A stretch of 51,721 bases of DNA from Oxalobacteraceae bacterium. GTDB taxonomy: Bacteria > Pseudomonadota > Gammaproteobacteria > Burkholderiales > Burkholderiaceae_D. The notes under the pieces were generated by a model. That model was not told where the DNA came from. It searched no databases and worked only from the letters and a program-made list of their open reading frames with translations. Where the stretch lies: contig CANHZI010000008.1 in assembly GCA_947464955.1 (NCBI GenBank), positions 1 to 51,721 of the forward strand, written 5' to 3'. The translations under genes were made by a program, and so were the position numbers. Below, in pieces: positions 9,646 through 16,808 of this stretch; within the stretch, counting starts at the first letter, position 1, and every line of letters starts with the position of its first letter.

Positions 9646-10323
9646 TCAGGCTAAGGGTGGAAAGCGCAAAGTTGTGCCGGGCTCAAGATGGCGGAAAGAA
9701 CTTAAGCCATTGATTCTGGCGACCTCGACACAATAATTGCTATCGCGATAGATGCGATCGCATAAAAGCGGCAGGGTATCGCCCGCTTTGACCACAACTA
9801 AATGCGTTAAATCAGGAGAACTACGATTTTCTTCTTTGACGATCTCCGCCGCACTGGTGTATTCGACGAAGTTAAGCGAAATTTTGGCACGTAAGGGCTC
9901 ACCATTTGGCTTAAAAAGGGTGTAGTCGAATTTCAGACCTTCAACCCGACCGTAAAAAATGAGACTACCCCAGACCACTTGTACGATAGGCGCTTCATGT
10001 TTCGTGCCTACATAGGTGTACACAGCATTACGTAGTTCTTCGACCTGTTGTTTGACCGTCTTCGTTGTCCCAGGCACGACCCCTGTGCCATCCAGCACTA
10101 GTTCTTTGAGGCTCAGTTTTTCGGGTTGACTGGCGTGAAATTTGGATTCATTTCCCGCTTGACCTAAAGATTGCGCCTTCGCATATTTAATCGAAAAATC
10201 ATGACCATACCCACTCGGATTGATCAAGGCTTGAAACACTGGGCGTGAGGCATCAACGCTGATCGCGCCATTCTTGGCAACGCTACAGCCAGAAATCTTG
10301 AGTAGAGTTTTTTGCCCAGACAC
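9646..10323 (-). CDS. eCIS LysM-containing hub adaptor (Afp7-like)
   Basis: This is a 225-residue protein with a C-terminal LysM domain (about residues 172-223: 'HLVVVKAGDTLPLLCDRIY' through 'LEPGTTLRFPP'). The N-terminal part resembles the T4 gp53/Afp7 fold ('FQALINPSGYGHDFSIKYAK', 'VWGSLIFYGRVEGLKFDYT'). In eCIS this protein joins the tube to the spike and baseplate; LysM here is a structural module rather than a secreted peptidoglycan binder, since no signal peptide is present. The start is a GTG at 10323 with GGGAG about 9 bases upstream inside the end of the DUF5908 gene. It is 2 bases downstream of that gene's stop. Confidence 0.86.
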   Translation of the reverse strand: MSGQKTLLKISGCSVAKNGAISVDASRPVFQALINPSGYGHDFSIKYAKAQSLGQAGNESKFHASQPEKLSLKELVLDGTGVVPGTTKTVKQQVEELRNAVYTYVGTKHEAPIVQVVWGSLIFYGRVEGLKFDYTLFKPNGEPLRAKISLNFVEYTSAAEIVKEENRSSPDLTHLVVVKAGDTLPLLCDRIYRDSNYCVEVARINGLSSFRHLEPGTTLRFPPLA

Positions 10324-10325
10324 GA

Positions 10326-10490
10326 TTAGCGCTCCCGACGTTCACGTAACATCGTTTGTACCATTTGTTTGCATTGAGCCAAGATCTCTTCTTTGATCGC
10401 TTCTTGATCAAGCACAGTTTCACCCTCGTGCGATACCGGACGATTTACGATGCTGGTCTTGATGATAAGTTCTTTGATCTCAATCGCCAT
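10326..10490 (-). CDS. DUF5908 mini-protein of the eCIS operon (Afp6 position)
   Basis: This 54-residue protein begins 'MAIEIKELIIKTSI', the hallmark of DUF5908, a small family encoded next to tube genes in contractile injection operons. The rest is a charged helix ending in 'MLRERRER'. I chose the ATG at 10490 rather than an upstream start at 10532. The upstream choice would overlap the tube gene by 32 bases and add 14 residues not seen in the family. It lies between the second tube gene (10 bases upstream) and the LysM gene (2 bases downstream), the position of Afp6. Its role in the particle is unknown; a tube-tip or assembly factor is plausible. Confidence 0.82.
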   Translation of the reverse strand: MAIEIKELIIKTSIVNRPVSHEGETVLDQEAIKEEILAQCKQMVQTMLRERRER

Positions 10491-10500
10491 GGTTCCCAAC

Positions 10501-10968
10501 CTATTTACTACGCTCTGAATAAGTGTAAGCAAACGTCATTTTTTCGATGGCGACTTCATTTTTCGTCGCGCTAAAACCTTCAACATCCCATTTAATCGGA
10601 TAGGCATCAACAAAAGACCATGCCCTCAAAACCTCGCCATCCGCACCATTGAGCTTAACAATGATGGTCTGGGGCACGATGGCCTTCACGAATGCACCTT
10701 CTAAGGTCTCTTTGCACCATTTCACCAGAGGTGAATTGAGCGTAGAAATACCTCGCTTTAACTCCAAATTTGGATGTTTAATACTTTTGGGAAGCTGGTG
10801 GACAAAGCGGTTTTCACCACCTTCGACCACCGATTCTGTTTCCATTTCAATGCCAATGCCAGATACCTCGCTGAACGAAGCATCTGGCACTTTCATGCCG
10901 TCACCAAAAGTGACGGTAAAGTAAAACGCAGGAGGGGGATAACCCCCCTCGAAATATTCACCACTCAT
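10501..10968 (-). CDS. eCIS inner tube protein, second paralogue (Afp5-like)
   Basis: This 155-residue protein belongs to the gp19/Hcp-like tail tube family. It starts with a 'PPPAFYFTVTFGDG' beta strand, has the family's 'FSEVSGIGIEMETESVVEGG' segment, a central 'LELKRGISTLNSPLVKWC' strand-helix, and ends in 'NEVAIEKMTFAYTYSERSK'. Such Afp5/Pvc5 proteins form the tube ring next to the spike, making the adaptor from sixfold tube to threefold VgrG. It lies 8 bases after the first tube gene, with which it shares the fold and the 'NEVAIE' C-terminal signature. The paralogue assignment (initiator rather than bulk tube) rests on gene order. Confidence 0.88.
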   Translation of the reverse strand: MSGEYFEGGYPPPAFYFTVTFGDGMKVPDASFSEVSGIGIEMETESVVEGGENRFVHQLPKSIKHPNLELKRGISTLNSPLVKWCKETLEGAFVKAIVPQTIIVKLNGADGEVLRAWSFVDAYPIKWDVEGFSATKNEVAIEKMTFAYTYSERSK

Positions 10969-10976
10969 CGTGTTGA

Positions 10977-11435
10977 TTATTTATTGTCGATCGTCAGACC
11001 TTCATGCACGATTTCGATGGACTCAATCGCCACTTCATTGCCTTCTGATTTCAAGTCTGTGCTTGAAATTTTAGTTGGCCATGCATTGGTCAAAGTCCAT
11101 ACCATCGTGTCATTACCTTGCTCGTCGAGCAAACTAATGGTGACAGGAACACGTTTGATCGTGTTCATCTTGATTTGGTTGAGCCAATCCCAGAACTTAT
11201 TGTCGCCTTTGAAGACACCTTTTTTCATCGTGATGTTGCCGTACTTTTTCATACCAGGCATTTTGATCACAGAGAAAACAGGGCTATTACCATGACGATA
11301 TTTGATCTCTTCGGATTGAATATCGAGACCAGAAACTTCTTGGAAAGACATTTCGTTGGCGTCCCACTTCACGCGGAAGTAAAACTTCGGTAAAGGCCAT
11401 ACGTTGCTTGATTGTGCTGAGCCGTCATCTGCCAT
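10977..11435 (-). CDS. eCIS major inner tube protein (Afp1-like)
   Basis: This 152-residue tube protein of the gp19/Hcp superfamily has 'WPLPKFYFRVKW', 'MSFQEVSGLDIQSEEIKYRHG', 'GNITMKKGVFKGDNKFWDWL' and a 'GNEVAIESIEIVHEGL' end. It would form the bulk of the hollow tube that carries cargo and is driven out when the sheath contracts. The start at 11435 has a GAGG ribosome site 5-8 bases upstream. It follows the sheath gene after 83 bases, the longest gap inside the operon, and that gap contains a small hairpin (11498-11512). Confidence 0.9.
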   Translation of the reverse strand: MADDGSAQSSNVWPLPKFYFRVKWDANEMSFQEVSGLDIQSEEIKYRHGNSPVFSVIKMPGMKKYGNITMKKGVFKGDNKFWDWLNQIKMNTIKRVPVTISLLDEQGNDTMVWTLTNAWPTKISSTDLKSEGNEVAIESIEIVHEGLTIDNK

Positions 11436-11497
11436 AACAAACCTCTTCTAAAATAAATAAGTTAAAAATAGTCGGAACATGGTGTCTCTGCCTCTAG

Positions 11498-11512
11498 GCT
11501 GACACCGTCAGC
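11498..11512 (-). repeat. Short hairpin between sheath and tube genes
   Basis: GCTGAC and GTCAGC form a perfect 6-base stem with a 3-base loop, about 7 bases after the sheath stop codon. No T-run follows, so it is not a classical terminator. In an operon that needs very different amounts of sheath/tube and baseplate proteins, such an element could pause transcription or protect the 3' end of the sheath message. The function is speculative. Confidence 0.4.
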
Positions 11513-11518
11513 ACCGGA

Positions 11519-13045
11519 TTATGACTTCTGCATTTGTTGTTGGAACGTGATTTCAATGAATTCCGCTGGGCGGCTCAAAGCAACCAAAATAGTGACGCGC
11601 ATGTAGCCTTCGAGAATATCTTCAGCCGTCATCGTTTCACCCAAACCGCAGCTGACGCTAAATGCATCTTCTGGGCTTGCACCAGCCAAACCGCCGCGTT
11701 TCCAGATGCTAGTCAAGAAGTTGCTGGCCATACTCTTCACCGTTACCCAAGTGCTGCTGACGTTTGGTTCAAACACATAGGCCTTGGTCGCTAAGCGCAG
11801 AGATTCTTCGAGCATGATCATCGTGCGACGTACGTTGATATAGCGCCAGTCGAGGCTATTACCATCGAGTGTGCGAGCGCCCCATACCAAAGTGCCTTCG
11901 CCGATGAAGCTGCGAATGGCATTGATGGATTTACCTGCAGTCGTGACGTTCAAGTCTTCTTGTTCATCATGGGTGATGTTCACTGCTGGAGAGATCACAG
12001 AAGCCAAGCTCACGTTCGCTGGTGCTTTCCATACGCCACGCGCATTGTCGACCATGGTGTAAACACCGGCCATCGCTGCTGCTGGAGGCAAGAGGTTGAG
12101 TTTGTTCTTGATGGCCAACAGCATTTTGGAATAAGTTGGGCAGACGGAGAACAAGATTTTGTGCAATTCGTCGTCGGACAAGTAGGTTTTTGCCTTTGGA
12201 TCACGAGTAGCGTCACCCACTTGAGACAAGATGTCTTTCAAGTCTTGTGGTGCAGCATCTCCGCCGGCTTCTGCTAACAACAATTCACGTACTGCTTTGA
12301 TGTCAACAAAACTAGAGAAGTCGAGATCCGTCGTTTGCACGATAGATGTGTTCAACCATGGATAATAAGCAGCAGAATAGTTCAGGTAGTTTGTGCCGAG
12401 GTCACCACGGAACGTTGCTACTGGATCACCTTTTGGATCGGTACGCTCTCTAAAACCGTTATGGATATCGAGAATCGCAAATCGATTCTTCATCTGGTAG
12501 GCACAATGCTTCAGTGAGTATTGTTGAACGCCGATACACGCATCTTCGTCCAAGGCTACCGCATCAGGAATCACCACCATTGTTGGCTCTTGCTCTTTCA
12601 GCAGCTTGTCGATGCCCGCTTCGAGCTGATCGCGCTTAGCGCCTTCATCATTATATAGACCGACAGAAACGATGTAGCATGGGCCACCACCGTTTTGGAA
12701 GAACAACTGCATGGCACGATAGAGGTAATAGCGTTTTGTATCGGCTTTACCATTCGGGCGTTTCAAAACATATTCTTTACCTGCTGATTTGAAGTCTGCA
12801 CTGTCGTCGGCCGCTGATTTTTCAGCGATTTCAAACTTATCATCGGGCTCACCACCGTAGTAATTGATGAATTCCGACAAGGAAGTAATGCGCCATGGTT
12901 TCTCGTGTAGTGACGTACCCTTGTTGTCAGCAATTTTGGTGTAACCGACAAACGCCGGAACCGCGGTCGCTACTTCAACAACCGAGTTCGGAAAGGCATT
13001 CTTTTCAACGATATAGACACCGGGGGTTTTATACGCGCCAGCCAT
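11519..13045 (-). CDS. eCIS contractile sheath protein
   Basis: This 508-residue tail sheath protein starts 'AYKTPGVYIVEKNAFPNSVV', the classic N-terminal sheath signature, followed by 'VATAVPAFVGYT'. The C-terminal region has 'INVRRTMIMLEESLRLATKA' and ends in 'FIEITFQQQMQKS', the strands used for handshake connections between subunits. A variable middle domain (about 150-330) faces outwards. Only one sheath gene is present, unlike the three of Afp, which resembles the simpler eCIS lineages. An AAGGA ribosome site precedes the ATG at 13045. It lies 17 bases after the unknown 266-residue gene. Confidence 0.93.
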   Translation of the reverse strand: MAGAYKTPGVYIVEKNAFPNSVVEVATAVPAFVGYTKIADNKGTSLHEKPWRITSLSEFINYYGGEPDDKFEIAEKSAADDSADFKSAGKEYVLKRPNGKADTKRYYLYRAMQLFFQNGGGPCYIVSVGLYNDEGAKRDQLEAGIDKLLKEQEPTMVVIPDAVALDEDACIGVQQYSLKHCAYQMKNRFAILDIHNGFRERTDPKGDPVATFRGDLGTNYLNYSAAYYPWLNTSIVQTTDLDFSSFVDIKAVRELLLAEAGGDAAPQDLKDILSQVGDATRDPKAKTYLSDDELHKILFSVCPTYSKMLLAIKNKLNLLPPAAAMAGVYTMVDNARGVWKAPANVSLASVISPAVNITHDEQEDLNVTTAGKSINAIRSFIGEGTLVWGARTLDGNSLDWRYINVRRTMIMLEESLRLATKAYVFEPNVSSTWVTVKSMASNFLTSIWKRGGLAGASPEDAFSVSCGLGETMTAEDILEGYMRVTILVALSRPAEFIEITFQQQMQKS

Positions 13046-13062
13046 ATGTGTTCCTTTGAAAA

Positions 13063-13863
13063 TTATTGATGGATATAAATTTCCGCAACGACCAGTGATT
13101 GCCCGTCCGGACCTCTCTCTTTGCCAATTTTGTTAATGCTAGCGTTTGGCAACCGCCTCATTAATACTCTTCCCGTGGCATCTTCTTCACGCAGCTGAAA
13201 GCGTTGTGTTGGGATGCTTCGCATTGGTAGCTTTGCTTCCGAGACAAAAGCAAGGCTGTTTTCAGTTACAACATTTGAACTAGGAATAAAACGGACTCCT
13301 TGAATCGATTCTGCATCGAGGTCGACGATTGTCAACTTCTTCTTCGCTAAGGCACCAGAAAAATAATATTTCCAATGCATGGCCTTACTGTGCAACTGAA
13401 TTTTGTACTGCGTGATATCCGATTGTGCCGATGTCGCCAACGTGTGCTGTAAATGAATCGAACACAAAACCGGGTGACGCTGTCTTTCAAAACTACTTAA
13501 TCCGAAATCCTGCTCTTCAACTTTCCTTGGCTTCAAGAGACGAATCGCTCCCAACTCATTGGCTGCATCTGAGTAAGAGAAAGGCTTATCCATATCCCAT
13601 GCCGTATAAGTTTCAACATACGGGTCTTTGGAGCGAAGCAAAAATTCAAACTTAAATGGCGTCGTTACATCGTTAAAATCAAACTGCTCTCGCCAAACCT
13701 CTATTCCTGAACTTCGGGTGCGAATCAGAAGATTCTCTTTCTTCATCGATTCAGCACAGCTCTTACTTGGTTCGATTTGAAATGCCGCATCCGGCAGTTC
13801 ATTGCCTACACCAAAAAAATCGTGCGCTAACTGCACAGAAAATAGTGGCAAAAAGCGCGCCAT
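13063..13863 (-). CDS. Unrecognised eCIS operon protein between cap and sheath
   Basis: This 266-residue protein matches no family I recognise. It has no signal peptide and no membrane segment. The composition suggests a mostly beta structure: an N-terminal 'FSVQLAHDFFGVGN', a 'FKFEFLLRSKDPYVETYTAW' strand region, a 'YKIQLHSKAMHWKYYFSGAL' section, and a C-terminal 'GQSLVVAEIYI' strand. The repeated beta pattern with an aromatic centre would suit a structural cap, collar or sheath-associated protein. It lies 8 bases after the cap gene and 17 bases before the sheath, so it is clearly co-expressed with the particle core. The ATG at 13863 is the only sensible start. Function unknown. Confidence 0.75.
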   Translation of the reverse strand: MARFLPLFSVQLAHDFFGVGNELPDAAFQIEPSKSCAESMKKENLLIRTRSSGIEVWREQFDFNDVTTPFKFEFLLRSKDPYVETYTAWDMDKPFSYSDAANELGAIRLLKPRKVEEQDFGLSSFERQRHPVLCSIHLQHTLATSAQSDITQYKIQLHSKAMHWKYYFSGALAKKKLTIVDLDAESIQGVRFIPSSNVVTENSLAFVSEAKLPMRSIPTQRFQLREEDATGRVLMRRLPNASINKIGKERGPDGQSLVVAEIYIHQ

Positions 13864-13871
13864 CTTTACAC

Positions 13872-14447
13872 CTAGCGTCCTAGTCCATGTTCTGGCGCAG
13901 AAATCATCGGTGCTTGACCAACAATAGCGCGCGCATCAACAGTAATCATTCTGACTTTATAAAACGCTGAGGGCAGATACTTTCCGCCCATTAAACTCCA
14001 CAGATTGTTTAGGTCGGGAATCTTCAAATTCTCCATGTCGAGAATGAGCTTATCAATTTTGGGATCTAAGCCAGGGCTATTTTGGCGATCAAATACAGCT
14101 TGTTGCTGAAAAAAATTGATGGCTTGTGACAGGGTACGTAGAGCGCCAGGATAGTTGTCCGCACCAAAATTTGCCGACAGCATCACGTATAAATTGAGAT
14201 ACAGGGGACTGCTTTGCACTAGAAAGGAGTCAGTCACAGAACGGCGACCGTTACCTGGTCGATGCGGCATCGTATCTTTCTCAATATTGACCAAGGTGAG
14301 CACGAGCTTGTTGTTGGCATTGGGCGCTGGCGATCCATCAAGTTCAACTAAGTTGGAGACCACGGCAACATCTTCCATCAAATGAAAGTTATTCCTGAAC
14401 TGTTGGTTCAGTTGATTGGCAAGATGGCTGATGGCCGCATTAATCAC
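13872..14447 (-). CDS. eCIS cap protein (Pvc16/Afp16 N-terminal domain, DUF4255)
   Basis: This 191-residue protein of the DUF4255/Pvc16_N family has 'AAISHLANQLNQQFRN' at the N-terminus, 'KLVLTLVNIEKD', then 'PLYLNLYVMLSANFGADNYP' and 'LRTLSQAINFFQQQ', followed by 'YKVRMITVDAR'. Members terminate tube and sheath growth and cap the distal end; Afp16 is known to control length. The start is a GTG at 14447 with GGAG 6 bases upstream. This is the first gene of the operon as seen here. Placing the cap gene first, rather than last as in Afp, is typical of the simpler eCIS arrangements. Confidence 0.9.
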   Translation of the reverse strand: MINAAISHLANQLNQQFRNNFHLMEDVAVVSNLVELDGSPAPNANNKLVLTLVNIEKDTMPHRPGNGRRSVTDSFLVQSSPLYLNLYVMLSANFGADNYPGALRTLSQAINFFQQQAVFDRQNSPGLDPKIDKLILDMENLKIPDLNNLWSLMGGKYLPSAFYKVRMITVDARAIVGQAPMISAPEHGLGR

Positions 14448-14973
14448 AGGTTACTCCGTTGAAATTTCGAATATTACTTACAGCAGATACCAGTATTAGA
14501 AGATCACCTTTACTATCGAGCGGGGAAAATAGGAGGGACTTAGTTTACTATAGGAGTATGCCAGTGTAGTTATAAAGAAATCTTGCTTTGATGAATTTGC
14601 AACAAGGGAATGAAAGATTTTTTCTGCTGCGCACAAATATGTTAAAGGATCTATAGAAAACAATAACTACTTTATTTAAATGTCGTTATTTATCGATCAA
14701 ATTCCGACAATGTCTTTTAACTCGACAAATTTTACATGTAAATGATTTGCTGGCTAAAAAAGAGCGATGCAGACCAATTAAGTGATCGTTATGCGAGAGA
14801 TAGTAGATAGTTTTTGCGGTGATAAAGGCATTTCAAGGTCGAATGCAAAACACGTTAGGTATTGCTTGTGAATACCACTTGTTGCGTCGCACACCTTTCT
14901 GTCGTCGAGTAATCGATCTGCGCGCCATATTCGCTTGTGGCGCCGTATCGAAAGACGAAGTGCGCCTCAGAAC
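14448..14973. promoter_or_regulatory. Gene-free AT-rich leader upstream of the eCIS operon
   Basis: No convincing gene lies in these 526 bases. On the minus strand a weak promoter candidate is TTATAA (14570-14575), a 17-base spacer and TATAGT (14547-14552), which would start transcription near 14540. A perfect 12-base palindrome, TTTACATGTAAA, sits at 14731-14742. An inverted repeat GGTATT/AATACC with a 7-base loop lies at 14858-14876. These could be regulator sites for the injection system. The downstream end (14877-14973) also holds the sequence beyond the methyltransferase stop; no terminator is obvious. The region as the operon's control region is a good inference; the individual sites are weak. 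Confidence 0.45.
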
Positions 14974-15570
14974 TTACTTATGCATATAGATAGTGAAATC
15001 ATCGGGTAAGTATCCGTCGTAGAGCTGTGAATTTGGATCTAGTTGGCGGCAGTAGTCTAAGACCTCTTGTGGATCGTAGCCACGCAACAAAGGAGTGGCT
15101 CCAAAATGCCGCTGATCCAAAAGATTGAAGACCACGCCTCTTTGGGCGATCTCCCACATACGAGAAATACTTTGCCACGGATGTAGACTATTTTCGCTCC
15201 GGTAATTCAGGCTGCCAGATGCGATTACGCAATCAATCTCGGGAAGTCCAGCGGTCATGAAGTCCGCCTGGAAAAACTGGGTCTGGGGGAGATCTCCATA
15301 TTTGCTATTGGCTTCTTCGACAAACTCCTTAAGAAAGTCGATCCCAAGATAAACGGTGCCTTCAAAATGACTTAATAAGAAAGGACGAAGATCACCGAAG
15401 CCACAACCGAGGTCGAGAACGCTAAAGTTCGTCATATCACCCCAGCCGAGAATCGCCTCGAAGCGACGGGTCTGGCTTGACTCATCACGATAGCCGAGGG
15501 CTTTGATATGTCCGTCTTGAAGACGGTGGCGATGAAAACTCTGAACCGCTGCTTTTTCTAGTAGATCCAT
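14974..15570 (-). CDS. SAM-dependent class I methyltransferase
   Basis: This is a 198-residue protein with the class I methyltransferase fold. Motif I 'SVLDLGCGFGDLRPFL' at about residues 50-65 binds S-adenosylmethionine, the acidic residue of 'VYLGIDFLKEFV' contacts the ribose, and 'IDCVIASGSLNYR' forms motif IV. The frame extends upstream to 15741, but I prefer the ATG at 15570: it has a GAGAG 5 bases upstream, and the extra 57 residues look non-native. Substrate is unknown; no partner gene identifies it. It is transcribed in the same direction as the eCIS operon but separated from it by 526 bases, so a link to the injection system is not supported. Confidence 0.72.
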   Translation of the reverse strand: MDLLEKAAVQSFHRHRLQDGHIKALGYRDESSQTRRFEAILGWGDMTNFSVLDLGCGFGDLRPFLLSHFEGTVYLGIDFLKEFVEEANSKYGDLPQTQFFQADFMTAGLPEIDCVIASGSLNYRSENSLHPWQSISRMWEIAQRGVVFNLLDQRHFGATPLLRGYDPQEVLDYCRQLDPNSQLYDGYLPDDFTIYMHK

Positions 15571-15848
15571 GTCGACTCTCAAAACGTTGAGTTGGTGAGA
15601 TGTTAACAGTCTTTCTGTGCAAATGACAGTATGAACCGTAGTGTTCACTTTTTTCCACAGAAAGCAATCTTGTCGATGAATATCGGTACACATCAATTGA
15701 TAAAGTTTGAAACTAGGGCATTCTTGGGGAATACTTAGCACTTGTGTGAGCTATCGTTCGCGTTATTCAAACACCTCCATAACGCGTCGATTCCAGGAGT
15801 TACTTTTTCCTCCCTGTTGATCTACCGTAAATTTGAGAAGGCTTTGGC

Positions 15849-16663
15849 GTGGGTTCGATACTGGTGAAATTTCTGCAGACTTGCGTGTTGTTGTGCGCGG
15901 TGTTGCTGCCTGCCAGGGCGCAAACGGTAGATAAAAGTATGTGTCCTCGACAGCCAATTCGCTTTGCCCATTACGAAATGGGTACCTTATATGTGCAGGG
16001 CCGCGGTGGTATCGATGAGGATATACTTCAAGAACTAGTAAAGCGCAGTAACTGCGCTTTTTCTATATCTGTGCTGCCTCGCGCCCGCAGTTGGTATGAA
16101 CTTGAAGCGGGCAGTTTAGATATGTTGGCGTCTGGTGTGCCAACCGCCGAACGTGATAAATATGCTTGGTTTGCGCCTTACCTAGCAGACAAAAAATTTG
16201 TATTACTGGGGCCGAAAGTACCGCCTCATATCAACACCATGGATCAGTTTATCGCCTCTAGTAAATTGATGATGGGAGGCGTCCGTTCTTTCAAATACAG
16301 CCCAATGTATGATGCATTGACTGAACGTTTGGGGGCGACTGATAGGATGGAACAGGTTGGCGACATTGATACCCTGTATCGCATGTTTGCACACGGCGCT
16401 TCGATGCCACCATCGCTTCACCCTTGGCTTATCGGTATTATTTGGAACGCTATCCACCGCAGGGAAAAATTCGCTTTATGGATTGGGACCCAGGCAGTAA
16501 GGCCGTTTCCGCTATGGCCTTATCGAGAAAAACTTTCTCGGCCAAACAAGCGCGACAATGGCAAGCATTGATACGATCGATGTTGAGCGATGGTACGGTG
16601 CTGCAAATTCTGAATCGGCACTTAAGTCCAGAAGAAGCAAAGTCTGTGCTCTACACAAATTAG
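15849..16663 (+). pseudogene. Frameshifted periplasmic solute-binding protein (SBP_bac_3 type)
   Basis: Two overlapping plus-strand frames together make one protein of about 271 residues. The first begins with a GTG at 15849 behind GAGAAGG, with a signal peptide 'FLQTCVLLCAVLLPARAQ' and the family's 'IRFAHYEMGTLY' and 'LDMLASGVPTAERDKYAWF'. After 'YRMFAHG' (16395-16397) the sense shifts frame and continues as 'RFDATIASPLAYRYYLERYP' to a stop at 16663. One base appears to be missing near 16395-16399 (CGGCGC). The upstream frame otherwise reads on to a nonsense tail ending at 16571. The site is not a slippery sequence, so this is a disabling mutation or a sequencing error. The intact protein would be a transporter-type or sensor-type amino-acid binder; no ABC permease is nearby. 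Confidence 0.8.
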
Positions 16664-16808
16664 CAAGTTGGCAGCGTCATGGACCCACATGATGGCCTCT
16701 TTGTCCTTAAGTATCTTGTTTTCAAATCACCAAGCATGGCGACCGATTTCACCGAGAAAATCGAGGATACAGAGTACAATACGGCCTTAACTTGTTTTGG
16801 TAGTTTTC

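Noticed and set aside
10491-10532. A longer N-terminus for the DUF5908 gene
   Set aside because: It would overlap the tube gene and add 14 residues; the family begins at 'MAIEIKELIIK', which is the ATG at 10490.
1-14447. Type VI secretion system
   Set aside because: VgrG-like and PAAR proteins are shared with T6SS, but there is a one-piece sheath rather than TssB/TssC, no TssJLM membrane complex, and DUF4255, DUF5908 and LysM hub proteins mark an eCIS. ClpV/TssH could still lie outside the window but is not expected.
1-14447. Contractile prophage or R-type pyocin
   Set aside because: No head, terminase, integrase, holin or lysozyme genes, and the baseplate proteins are of the eCIS type.
15571-15741. 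A longer N-terminus for the methyltransferase
   Set aside because: The added 57 residues do not look like part of the fold, and a ribosome site precedes the internal ATG at 15570.
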